Below the pieces are notes generated by a model. The model ran no database searches. It was not told the origin of the DNA and worked only from the letters and a program-made list of their open reading frames with translations. A DNA stretch of 35,326 nucleotides from an uncultured Bacteroidales bacterium (GTDB lineage: Bacteria; Bacteroidota; Bacteroidia; Bacteroidales; Paludibacteraceae), in assembly GCA_900317345.1 (NCBI GenBank), contig ONGK01000017.1:1-35326 (forward strand). Reading direction: 5' to 3'. Position numbers and translations under genes: made by a program. Positions within the stretch are counted from its first letter, which is position 1. Every line of letters starts with the position of its first letter. Below are positions 27,844-35,139 of the stretch, piece by piece.

Positions 27844-27856
27844 ATAATTTGGTATT

Positions 27857-28912
27857 TTATTCGTTTACTATGATTGTTTTGCCGTCTTTCTTCTTGTGCC
27901 GGAACCAAAGTCCGTAAACTTCGGAGCAGTTGCCGGCTGTGATAAAGGCTTTGATATGATTGTTGCGGATGAAAGCCATCAGCGCAGAGAACTCGTCCTG
28001 CGTGAGAATCGTCTGTATCTCGATATGCTCCTCACGGCTGTAACCGCCTTCAATCGTGTAAAGCGAGCAACCGCGCACAAGCGTCTCCACAATATACTTG
28101 CGCACCCGTTCAGGTTCAGAGGAGACAACACACACGCGTTTGCGCTTGTTGAATGATGCTGTGAAATAGTCAATCGCCAGACCGTTAATCCAGGTTCCGA
28201 TGATGCCGATGACAACCATGCGGAAATCGTTGATGAAGAAAGCCGAACAGCATATAATTGCCCCGCCGATAGCTACAGAAGTGCCGATATCGAAATGCAG
28301 GTATTTGTTCACAATCTTACCAAGGATATCCAAACCGCCGGTGGAAGCATTGATACGGAATAGGAATGCCTGACATACGCTTAGCAAAAGCACAAAGCAT
28401 ATGAGGTCGAACCATACATCGCCCATACCGAGACCGCCGCTCATCACACTGTCACGCACGCGCTCCAGCACTTCGCCGGAACGGCTCAGCAGATAGGGAT
28501 TGCCGTTTGTGTCAAGCACCGTCTGGCCGGCTTGCAACTGTGCCAGAATATCCGGTGCGTCTATCACTTTATGCGTCAGGTTCGTATACGGATAGATACG
28601 GTCCCATACCTGTGTCAACGGACCAAGAATAAGCGCCGTATACACCGTTTTAATGCCGAATTCATTACCAATTAGGATGAACGCCAGCATCAGCAGAAAG
28701 GCGTTGATGCCCATTACCAGATACGAGAATGTATCCGCATCGCCGCCGATGAGTGTATTGAGAACGATGGACAAACCGGATATTGAACCGACGATGAGGT
28801 GACTGGGCATCAAAAAATAATAGACAGCGGCTGCGCCCATACTCATGCCAACCGTCATATAGATCAACTCCCGCCAGAATTTACGGGTTAATAGTATTCT
28901 AATGTGTTCCAT
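27857..28912 (-). CDS. YitT-family membrane protein with DUF2179 domain
   Basis: This 351-residue protein has five or six membrane helices (motifs IVGSISGLSIVLNTLIGG and STGGLDILGKIVNKYL) and a C-terminal soluble DUF2179-like domain (SLYTIEGGYSREEHIEIQTI and related residues, about 275-345). The transport substrate of the family is not known. It carries a hydrophilic insert of about 50 residues (about 100-155, including VLDTNGNPYLLSRSGEVLER) between membrane segments, longer than I expect in YitT proteins. It follows the aspartate kinase after 1 nt. Confidence 0.85.
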   Translation of the reverse strand: MEHIRILLTRKFWRELIYMTVGMSMGAAAVYYFLMPSHLIVGSISGLSIVLNTLIGGDADTFSYLVMGINAFLLMLAFILIGNEFGIKTVYTALILGPLTQVWDRIYPYTNLTHKVIDAPDILAQLQAGQTVLDTNGNPYLLSRSGEVLERVRDSVMSGGLGMGDVWFDLICFVLLLSVCQAFLFRINASTGGLDILGKIVNKYLHFDIGTSVAIGGAIICCSAFFINDFRMVVIGIIGTWINGLAIDYFTASFNKRKRVCVVSSEPERVRKYIVETLVRGCSLYTIEGGYSREEHIEIQTILTQDEFSALMAFIRNNHIKAFITAGNCSEVYGLWFRHKKKDGKTIIVNE

Positions 28913-28913
28913 G

Positions 28914-30167
28914 TTATTCAGATTCTTTCACTACCAGCCGTGCGGTACGCCGGGTGGTCTGACTAAGCATAATGGTACGGCCGTCTTTTGCGCGCTCCAG
29001 GATCTCCGGCGTAGTTCCGCGTATCGTAAGCAGCGACAAGTGGTCGTTATAAGACACCTTGAAATGCGCCTTCAGTTCCTCTATGGCTGCGGGAACGAAA
29101 CGGGTGTTGTCCACGCATACGGATATCGTGACGGCCGATGACTGGATGAGCGACACTTTCAGACGGTGACGATGGATGATTTCGAAAATCTCATTGAGGC
29201 TCTCCTCCAGCACAAACGCGAAATCTTTCGCGCGCATGGTAATAAGGAGTTGGTTCTTGCGCCATATATATACCGGGATATCAATCGGGCCTATTCCATC
29301 CGCCGAGATACATGAACCGGAGGCTGTTGGGTCGCCGAAGGGCTTCACATATAGCGGAATATGCTTATTCTCAAGCGGACGTATCGTCTTCGGGTGAATA
29401 ATCTGTGCGCCGGAATAACTCAGTTCTACAGCATCTTGGTAACGCAACGAAGGGATAAGAACGGTATCTGGTTCGATGCGGGGGTCGGCATTAAGGATAC
29501 CGGGAACGTCTTTCCAAATTGTCACGGATTCAGCGTCCAGATAGTTGCCTAAAAGGGCGGCAGTGTAGTCCGAACCCTCACGGCCAAGCGTCGTGCGTTT
29601 GCCGTCTGACGTGCCGCCGATGAATCCTTGCGCCACTACTATCTGTGGACGATTAGGTCTCGCCCACCCTGCGCGGATAACATTGCAACTGGTCGCATCA
29701 TCTACCTTCGCCTCACGCCATGTATCGTCCGTCCGGAGCAGTTTCGGCATGTTCCACCATTCAACGGATAGGCCCTGTTTGAGCAGGTACACAGCGATAA
29801 TCTGTGTGGACATGATTTCGCCAAGCGATACTATCTGGTCGTAGTTCTCATCGAACGGAAGTTGAGGATCAAAAGGAATTTCGCCTTGCAGGCGGATGTC
29901 CGAACCGGGTTTCAAACCGAGCTCTTTCATGATAGCCACATGGAAATCGATGATATCGACCCATTGGCTCAGTGCTTGCTCTTCCTTGCCGGCATCGAGG
30001 AACTCCACGACACGCTCAAGGGCATTGGTGGTTTTCCCCATCGCTGAGACGACAACCATTAGGCCGTCGTCAGCATGATTGTCAACCGCCAAACGCACTA
30101 TATGCTCCAGATTCCGGACGCCTGCTGCGTCCTTCACAGATGCTCCGCCGAATTTATAGACTCTCAC
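28914..30167 (-). CDS. Aspartate kinase
   Basis: Aspartate kinase makes aspartyl phosphate, the first step to lysine, threonine, methionine and diaminopimelate. This monofunctional form is 417 residues from the GTG at 30167 (a TTG at 30170 is equally in frame; no ATG is available). The motifs are VYKFGGASVKD at the N-terminus, FIGGTSDGKRTTLGREGSDY with its FxGxxxxGxxTTLGRGGSD pattern, YSGAQIIHPKTIRPLENKHI, and two C-terminal ACT-like regions (about 290-410) which normally mediate feedback inhibition. It is 15 nt after ribH. Confidence 0.92.
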   Translation of the reverse strand: MRVYKFGGASVKDAAGVRNLEHIVRLAVDNHADDGLMVVVSAMGKTTNALERVVEFLDAGKEEQALSQWVDIIDFHVAIMKELGLKPGSDIRLQGEIPFDPQLPFDENYDQIVSLGEIMSTQIIAVYLLKQGLSVEWWNMPKLLRTDDTWREAKVDDATSCNVIRAGWARPNRPQIVVAQGFIGGTSDGKRTTLGREGSDYTAALLGNYLDAESVTIWKDVPGILNADPRIEPDTVLIPSLRYQDAVELSYSGAQIIHPKTIRPLENKHIPLYVKPFGDPTASGSCISADGIGPIDIPVYIWRKNQLLITMRAKDFAFVLEESLNEIFEIIHRHRLKVSLIQSSAVTISVCVDNTRFVPAAIEELKAHFKVSYNDHLSLLTIRGTTPEILERAKDGRTIMLSQTTRRTARLVVKESE

Positions 30168-30185
30168 CAAATCTCAAATCTCTGT

Positions 30186-30662
30186 TCACAAATTCGCCAT
30201 TCGGATGGCCGTATAAGCGCCTTCTACACCTTTATTGCCCAGTTTGCCACCACAGCGGTCGAGCGCTTGTTGTTGGTTCAGCACTGTCAGCACAGAGAAG
30301 ATGACGGGCACCTTGCCTTGCGCATTGAGTGTGGCCACGCCTTGCGTTACGGACTGGCAGACATAATCGAAATGCGGCGTCTCGCCCTGAATCACGCAGC
30401 CGATTACTATCACGGCATTAACGCGTTCCTCTTTCATGATATGCGTGGCGCCGTACGTCAGTTCTACAGTACCGGGCACATGAAGCACATCGATGTTGTC
30501 TTCTGGCACGCCGTGTTTAATGAGCGTGTCGATCGCCCCTTGCGCCATGGCAAAGGTTATTTCGCTGTTCCAGTCCGCCACTACAAGTGCATAGCGCTGA
30601 CGTTCGAGAACATCAGCGCTAGGCAGTTGGTTAGCGTCATATCGAGATAAATCACTGGTCAT
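30186..30662 (-). CDS. ribH: 6,7-dimethyl-8-ribityllumazine synthase
   Basis: RibH condenses ribitylaminouracil with dihydroxybutanone phosphate in the next-to-last step of riboflavin synthesis, forming icosahedral or pentameric assemblies. The 158 residues include VVADWNSEITFAM near the substrate site, VPGTVELTYGATHIM (phosphate and ribityl contacts), VIVIGCVIQGETPHFDYVCQ with the catalytic His, and PVIFSVLTVLNQQQALDRCG. The length is normal. It is followed by aspartate kinase, which is not a riboflavin gene, so the operon mixes pathways. Confidence 0.96.
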   Translation of the reverse strand: MTSDLSRYDANQLPSADVLERQRYALVVADWNSEITFAMAQGAIDTLIKHGVPEDNIDVLHVPGTVELTYGATHIMKEERVNAVIVIGCVIQGETPHFDYVCQSVTQGVATLNAQGKVPVIFSVLTVLNQQQALDRCGGKLGNKGVEGAYTAIRMANL

Positions 30663-30676
30663 TGACGATGAATGAT

Positions 30677-31360
30677 TTATTCTGCTACGGCGATAAATTT
30701 ATCGATATCCTGTGCCTCTGCGGACGTCGGATAGTCTGCTTTGATAGCTTTGAAGGCCTTCAGCGCTTTGGCTTTCTTACCCTCATGCAGGTAAACGATA
30801 CCGGCTTTCTTCAGGCTCATTGGAGCAATCAGTTCGTTGCCGGACTCGGCTGCTGCCTCAAATGCCTTAGCGGCCTTGTCGTACTCACCGAGCTCTACAT
30901 AGGCGTCGCCGAGCAGTTGGTGTGCTGCAGGGTCGATATTCAGGTCGTCTGCATCGAATTTCTTCAAGTACTTGGCTGCATCTTCGTACTCGCCCTTCTC
31001 GTAGTAGCAAATGCCGGCATACAGAGCAGCCAGTTTGCCTTGCTGATAGAGGCTGTACTCGTCTGCGATAGCCTCGAAGCCGATGCACTCTGCGTCGTCG
31101 CCCTTGAGCGCTTTGTCGTAGTCGCCCGCCATGAAATAAACCACAGCCTTGGCGTTCTCATTGCTGGCTTCTTGGGCTTTCGGCTTAATCACGTAGTTGT
31201 TGATAGCGATGATTGCCATCACTACTACTGCGATGCCGCATACAATCCAACTGATGAGGTTTGAGTTGTCCTCAATCCACTTGCCGGCGCCGGTAAGCGC
31301 CTCATTTACTTCTTGCAATTGTTCGTCTTCTTTAACGAATTGTTCTTTCCTTTTTGCCAT
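30677..31360 (-). CDS. Membrane-anchored TPR protein
   Basis: This 227-residue protein has a charged cytoplasmic N-terminus (about residues 1-34), one transmembrane helix (about 35-55: LISWIVCGIAVVVMAIIAI) and a C-terminal domain with TPR units, clearest at AALYAGICYYEKGEYEDAAK, LLGDAYVELGEYDKAAKAFE and LKKAGIVYLHEGKKAKALKA. The arrangement resembles YfgM-type proteins, which in other bacteria contact the Sec translocon; that function is not shown here. Its gene heads the seven-gene operon just after the promoter at 31400-31430. Confidence 0.85.
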   Translation of the reverse strand: MAKRKEQFVKEDEQLQEVNEALTGAGKWIEDNSNLISWIVCGIAVVVMAIIAINNYVIKPKAQEASNENAKAVVYFMAGDYDKALKGDDAECIGFEAIADEYSLYQQGKLAALYAGICYYEKGEYEDAAKYLKKFDADDLNIDPAAHQLLGDAYVELGEYDKAAKAFEAAAESGNELIAPMSLKKAGIVYLHEGKKAKALKAFKAIKADYPTSAEAQDIDKFIAVAE

Positions 31361-31399
31361 TTTATTGATTGTTTTAATGTATTCTCGTCAAAAATCGTG

Positions 31400-31430
31400 C
31401 AAAGATACAACAAAAAAATGATATGTGCAA
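31400..31430 (-). promoter_or_regulatory. Bacteroidota-type promoter for the TPR-ribH-manA operon
   Basis: On the minus strand TATCTTTG lies at 31407-31400, with a 20-nt spacer (CACATATCATTTTTTTGTTG) and TTG at 31430-31428. The gaps downstream are all 15 nt or less as far as manA, so one transcript of about 6.5 kb is likely. Confidence 0.8.
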
Positions 31431-31456
31431 ATTTTATGAAAAAAAAGACGCAATAT

Positions 31457-31487
31457 TTGCATATATGCAATTTTTGTAGTACCTTTG
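31457..31487 (+). promoter_or_regulatory. Bacteroidota-type promoter for 31509 gene
   Basis: TTG at 31457-31459, a 20-nt spacer starting CATATATGCA and TACCTTTG at 31480-31487. It is back to back with the minus-strand promoter at 31400-31430. The start near 31494 supports the ATG at 31509 rather than 31485. Confidence 0.8.
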
Positions 31488-31508
31488 CAGCCAAAAGAAG
31501 GAACAAAT

Positions 31509-32855
31509 ATGAAGATTGGGTGTAAAATGGGGTTGCTGGCTCTCTGTTTATGCGGTTGGGTCAGTTATATGTCGGCGGGTATATATGCCGGGCTGGTCGT
31601 GGACCAGAACGGGCAGCCGATTGCTTATGCAACTGTCTATCCGGAGATTGCGCCGGAATGGGGAACTGCCACCAATAATGACGGTTATTTCTCCTTTGAG
31701 GCAAACCTGTTGGGCGATATGAAAATTGTCTTCAGTTTCATTGGCTATGAGAAGAAAATCATCGCGGCACGAGAACTGGCGGACGCTGCCCAACTGCCCA
31801 CTATTACGCTTACCGAGCAGCCTATTGCGCTGCAAGAAACTGTTGTAGCGGCGAAACCAAGCAAGCAGAAGAATAAGCGCAAACAGATGGCGGCTCTACT
31901 CCACGCGGTATATGTCAAGTTGGAGGAGGAGTTTCCGGACGAACCATCGCTCTACCGCATCGTTAGCGATGTGCGGATGGACTGCGCATCGGATCTTTCT
32001 ACTGAGATTAAGAATCGCGATAAAGATACATGGGGCATGGAGCAGATGATTGCCAATGTCGTGGTGTTGCCCGAGCAGGGAAAGGCGGGACGCGACTCCG
32101 TGCAGTTCCAGGGATTGTTTTGCAAGCGTTTCTTTGATGCACGCAAACGAGCCGAAGCGGACACGATTTTGGCAGGCAATCTCATTGAGCGCATGGATAA
32201 AAAAGGTACGGGTGCTGCGCAGATGATGCGCAAGGCCGTCAATGCCGTTGATTCAGGAGTTGTGGTGCACCAGGCGCTTTTCGCCTTGGGAAACATGCGC
32301 TATGATTTCGAGCAGTCGATGACGGACACGCGCCACTGGACCGTTTCCAACGAGTCTGAAGGAGAAACCGTTCTCACCCACACACAAACCGTCAGCAAAT
32401 ATCTCGGATGCTTCAAACTGACCTTCCAGCGCCATTATATCGTGGACTCAGAAACCTTTGCCGTGCGCCGTTTCTCCGAGCATGCAGAGGTCAAAATTGT
32501 GATTCCGTTCGGCTATAAACTGAACGCCGACCAGTTGCAGATGCTCAATCTGCTCAATATGGGTGACAGCCAGATAGCGAGATTCCGGCTCAGGAGAATG
32601 AATAGCGTCATCGACCTCAACACCATTTATCAGCGCCAAAACGGACATGTATATACGCTCGAGAAGAACATGATTGCCAACTCGCGCATCCTCGGCCGAT
32701 TGGCGAACGAAGGAGAAAAGGCGCACCAGGACGAGATTCCGTTCGTCCTCAAAGCCACGCAGCGGGTAACCGATTTGAAGACAGAGGGTATCAAACCGCT
32801 TTCCGCAAGCCAAATCACAAAGCGTCTCGATCGACAAACCGTAGAAATATATTAA
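31509..32855 (+). CDS. Secreted protein with CarboxypepD_reg-like domain
   Basis: From the ATG at 31509 this is 448 residues with a signal peptide (MKIGCKMGLLALCLCGWV and on), then a carboxypeptidase-regulatory-like domain (about residues 25-100: AGLVVDQNGQPIAYATVYP and GTATNNDGYFSF, then IVFSFIGYEKK), a lysine-rich linker (SKQKNKRKQM) and a C-terminal region of about 320 residues with no motif I recognise. Such proteins occur widely in Bacteroidota as DUF-type surface or periplasmic proteins, but they are not TonB receptors because no plug or barrel follows. The stop is 16 nt before the glyS promoter. Confidence 0.78.
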   Translation: MKIGCKMGLLALCLCGWVSYMSAGIYAGLVVDQNGQPIAYATVYPEIAPEWGTATNNDGYFSFEANLLGDMKIVFSFIGYEKKIIAARELADAAQLPTITLTEQPIALQETVVAAKPSKQKNKRKQMAALLHAVYVKLEEEFPDEPSLYRIVSDVRMDCASDLSTEIKNRDKDTWGMEQMIANVVVLPEQGKAGRDSVQFQGLFCKRFFDARKRAEADTILAGNLIERMDKKGTGAAQMMRKAVNAVDSGVVVHQALFALGNMRYDFEQSMTDTRHWTVSNESEGETVLTHTQTVSKYLGCFKLTFQRHYIVDSETFAVRRFSEHAEVKIVIPFGYKLNADQLQMLNLLNMGDSQIARFRLRRMNSVIDLNTIYQRQNGHVYTLEKNMIANSRILGRLANEGEKAHQDEIPFVLKATQRVTDLKTEGIKPLSASQITKRLDRQTVEIY

Positions 32856-32870
32856 TTTCAGCATATTTAT

Positions 32871-32901
32871 TTGCACATATCAATTTTTTGTTGTACCTTT
32901 G
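32871..32901 (+). promoter_or_regulatory. Bacteroidota-type promoter for glyS
   Basis: TTG at 32871-32873, a 20-nt spacer (CACATATCAATTTTTTGTTG) and TACCTTTG at 32894-32901. The spacer is nearly identical to that of the promoter at 31400-31430. The start near 32908 gives a leader of about 22 nt. Confidence 0.82.
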
Positions 32902-32929
32902 CACTCGCAAAATTTAACGCATATATTTT

Positions 32930-34501
32930 ATGGCAACACAAGAAGAAACATTTAAGAAAATCGTCGCGCATTGCAAGGAATACGGATTTGTCTTCCCGAG
33001 CAGCGAGATTTATGATGGTCTGGGCGCAGTGTATGACTACGGTCAGAACGGCGTGGAGTTGAAGAATAATATCAAGCGGTATTGGTGGGACAGTATGACG
33101 CTGCTGCACGAGAATATCGTCGGTATTGATGCTGCTATCTTCATGCACCCCACGACTTGGAAAGCTTCCGGTCACGTGGATGCGTTTAACGACCCACTCA
33201 TTGACAACCGCGATAGCAAGAAGCGTTACCGCGCGGATGTGCTCATCGAGGACCAGCTCGCCAAATACGACGAGAAGATAGAGAAAGAGCTCGCCAAGGC
33301 ACGCAAGCGTTTTGGAGACAACTTCGATGAGGAGCTGTATAAACAGACGAACGAACGCGTGCGTGAGCATATCGAGAAAAGAGAAGCGCTCCATGCACGA
33401 TTCACCAAAGCGATGAACGATAACAACCTTGAGGAACTCAAGCAAATCATCCTTGATGAAGAAATCGTTTGTCCGATCAGCGGCACGCGCAACTGGACCG
33501 ATGTGCGCCAATTCAACCTCATGTTCTCCACAGAGATGGGTTCGACGGCAGATGGCGCCATGAAGATTTACCTTCGTCCGGAGACCGCACAGGGTATCTT
33601 CGTCAATTTCCTCAATGTGCAGAAGACCGGCCGTATGAAGATTCCTTTCGGTATCGCGCAAATCGGTAAGGCTTTCCGTAACGAGATTGTAGCCCGTCAG
33701 TTCATCTTCCGCATGCGTGAGTTCGAGCAGATGGAGATGCAGTTCTTCGTTCGTCCGGGCGAGGAACTCAAGTGGTTTGAGCACTGGAAGCAGTTCCGCC
33801 TCAAATGGCACAAAGCGCTCGGTCTGGGGGATGAGAAATACCGTTTCCACGACCACGACAAACTCGCGCACTATGCCAATGCAGCAACGGATATCGAGTT
33901 CCTCATGCCGTTTGGCTTCAAAGAGGTGGAAGGTATCCATAGCCGTACGAACTTCGACCTCTCGCAGCATGCCAAGTACAGCGGCAAGAAAATCGAGTAC
34001 TTCGATCCGGAGCTGAACCAGAGCTACACCCCGTATGTCATTGAGACTTCTATCGGCGTGGACCGTATGTTCCTGAGCGTGATGTGCTCGGCATACGAGG
34101 AGCAGGCATTGGAAGGCGGCGACACGCGTGTTGTCCTTCACTTGCCGCCGGTATTGGCACCTGTGAAGGCATGTATCATGCCGCTTGTCAAGAAAGACGG
34201 ACTGCCCGAGAAAGCACGCGAGATTATGAACGAACTGAAGTTCGATTTCAAGATTGCGTACGATGAGAAGGACTCTATCGGCAAGCGCTATCGTCGTCAG
34301 GATGCTATCGGAACGCCGTTCTGCATCACCGTGGACCACGATACGCTCAATGACGGATGTGTCACGGTTCGTTTCCGCGACACCATGGCGCAGGACCGTG
34401 TGAAGATTGAAGACCTGCACGAAATCATCCGCAAAGCCACCGACCCCAAAGAGCTCTACCGCAAAATCGTCGGCGACTCCCTGGAGGATACAAATGAATA
34501 A
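32930..34501 (+). CDS. glyS: Glycine--tRNA ligase, alpha2 type
   Basis: This 523-residue class II synthetase charges tRNA-Gly and is of the single-chain homodimer type, not the alpha2-beta2 GlyQ/GlyS type. It begins with FKKIVAHCKEYGFVFPSSEI and YDYGQNGVELKNNIK, which are diagnostic. The other motifs are RPETAQGIFVNFLNV, motif 2 around GKAFRNEI and MREFEQMEMQFF, motif 3 SIGVDRMFLSVM, and the anticodon-binding domain (about residues 420-515: LAPVKACIMPLVKKDGL and on) with YRRQDAIGTPFCITVD. A charged insert near residues 100-150 (KYDEKIEKELAKARKRFGDN) is also usual in this type. Confidence 0.96.
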   Translation: MATQEETFKKIVAHCKEYGFVFPSSEIYDGLGAVYDYGQNGVELKNNIKRYWWDSMTLLHENIVGIDAAIFMHPTTWKASGHVDAFNDPLIDNRDSKKRYRADVLIEDQLAKYDEKIEKELAKARKRFGDNFDEELYKQTNERVREHIEKREALHARFTKAMNDNNLEELKQIILDEEIVCPISGTRNWTDVRQFNLMFSTEMGSTADGAMKIYLRPETAQGIFVNFLNVQKTGRMKIPFGIAQIGKAFRNEIVARQFIFRMREFEQMEMQFFVRPGEELKWFEHWKQFRLKWHKALGLGDEKYRFHDHDKLAHYANAATDIEFLMPFGFKEVEGIHSRTNFDLSQHAKYSGKKIEYFDPELNQSYTPYVIETSIGVDRMFLSVMCSAYEEQALEGGDTRVVLHLPPVLAPVKACIMPLVKKDGLPEKAREIMNELKFDFKIAYDEKDSIGKRYRRQDAIGTPFCITVDHDTLNDGCVTVRFRDTMAQDRVKIEDLHEIIRKATDPKELYRKIVGDSLEDTNE

Positions 34502-34578
34502 TCTTCCTTCGAGATCTCGTATATCGAAATATCGTCATCTCGAAATACTCCTCTCAGCGCAGCCAAGCTGCTATACAC

Positions 34579-34610
34579 AAACAAGCGCCCCTCCGGCGCT
34601 TGTTTCTTTA
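34579..34610 (+). terminator. Intrinsic terminator of glyS
   Basis: AAACAAGCGCC (34579-34589) and GGCGCTTGTTT (34595-34605) form an 11-bp perfect stem with the loop CCTCC, followed by CTTTA. The A-rich and T-rich flanks make it potentially active in both directions. It lies 78 nt after the glyS stop. Confidence 0.78.
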
Positions 34611-34658
34611 TCCATTCCCTGCCCCGCGCATCCATACTGGTTTTCTCCGTCCATTGCC

Positions 34659-34870
34659 CCGGCATTTAATGCCGGTTCTATTTTGTCAATTGTCCGGCAT
34701 ATTTGCCGGCCATAAATGTTTTTTAGGTTTATGTCCTTTGGACGGTTGTTACCGCCGATGGCGGTGAGGTGTAGCCGCAAGGGCTACCGTAAAATTTATT
34801 TTTAAGGGGGCATCTTGTGGCTGCAACTCGCAAGCTCGCCAGAGCAACAAGCGCCCAAAGGGGTTTTATA
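34659..34870. repeat. Cluster of short palindromes
   Basis: At least six short hairpins occur in a row: CCGGCAT/ATGCCGG (34659-34675), CCGGCA/TGCCGG (34694-34709), GTCC/GGAC (34733-34743), ACCGCC/GGCGGT (34751-34765), GTAGCC/GGCTAC (34771-34787), and a nested pair CTTGT/ACAAG (34814-34851) with GCTC/GAGC inside. AACAAGCGCCC at 34846-34856 repeats the left arm of the glyS terminator (34580-34590). No protein or known RNA is evident in this stretch. Confidence 0.6.
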
Positions 34871-34979
34871 TGTTTTTTTCTAAATATCGTTTTCGGTCGT
34901 TTTCTCTTCCGTTTTCTGGGCGAAGCGGTTTTCGATTTTATCTCAATTCTTCAATTTCGGGCACAAAATCACAAAACAT
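34871..34979. other. Intergenic stretch with no recognised feature
   Basis: AT-rich sequence between the palindrome cluster and the next promoter. Short reading frames cross it but none has coding character. The copies TCGTTTTC and CGTTTTCT-like runs around 34880-34915 are simple low-complexity similarity. Confidence 0.4.
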
Positions 34980-35010
34980 TTGCATATATGCCGAAAAAGT
35001 TGTAATTTTG
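34980..35010 (+). promoter_or_regulatory. Bacteroidota-type promoter for the last gene
   Basis: TTG at 34980-34982, a 20-nt spacer beginning CATATATGCC and TAATTTTG at 35003-35010. The start near 35017 gives a leader of about 120 nt, much longer than at most other promoters here, and it contains the repeats described separately. Confidence 0.8.
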
Positions 35011-35030
35011 CACCGTTTTTCGGTCGAATC

Positions 35031-35074
35031 CCGACGGTCGACCGACGGTCGACCGACAGTCAACCGACAGTCGT
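35031..35074 (+). repeat. Four 11-bp tandem repeats in a leader
   Basis: Two exact copies of CCGACGGTCGA (35031-35041, 35042-35052) are followed by the variants CCGACAGTCAA (35053-35063) and CCGACAGTCGT (35064-35074). The junctions form the palindrome CGGTCGACCG twice (35035-35044, 35046-35055). The 11-bp period is close to one helical turn. The array lies in the predicted 5' untranslated leader. Confidence 0.9.
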
Positions 35075-35078
35075 ATCC

Positions 35079-35102
35079 GAGGTCACTATGACGTTTGACC
35101 TC
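35079..35102 (+). promoter_or_regulatory. Inverted repeat in a leader
   Basis: GAGGTCA (35079-35085) and TGACCTC (35096-35102) form a perfect 7-bp inverted repeat around a 10-nt centre, 37 nt before the start codon. It could fold in the mRNA or bind a dimeric regulator. There is no T-tract immediately after it, so it is not a plain terminator. Confidence 0.5.
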
Positions 35103-35139
35103 CCGAAAAAACCGATTTTTAACTAAATACACCCTTTTT

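Noticed and set aside
32867-34420. A 517-codon open frame on the minus strand opposite glyS
   Set aside because: glyS on the plus strand has every motif of glycyl-tRNA synthetase and its own promoter. The antisense product is a His/Leu/Val-rich sequence with no domain, which is what a codon-biased gene gives on the other strand.
35015-35045. A tRNA T-arm-like GGTCGAATCCCGAC stretch
   Set aside because: The loop lacks the TTCGANN pattern, the stem is only 4 bp, and no acceptor or anticodon arm is nearby. It belongs to the repeat-rich leader.
35031-35074. CRISPR array
   Set aside because: The repeats are 11 bp, directly adjacent, with no spacers and no cas genes.
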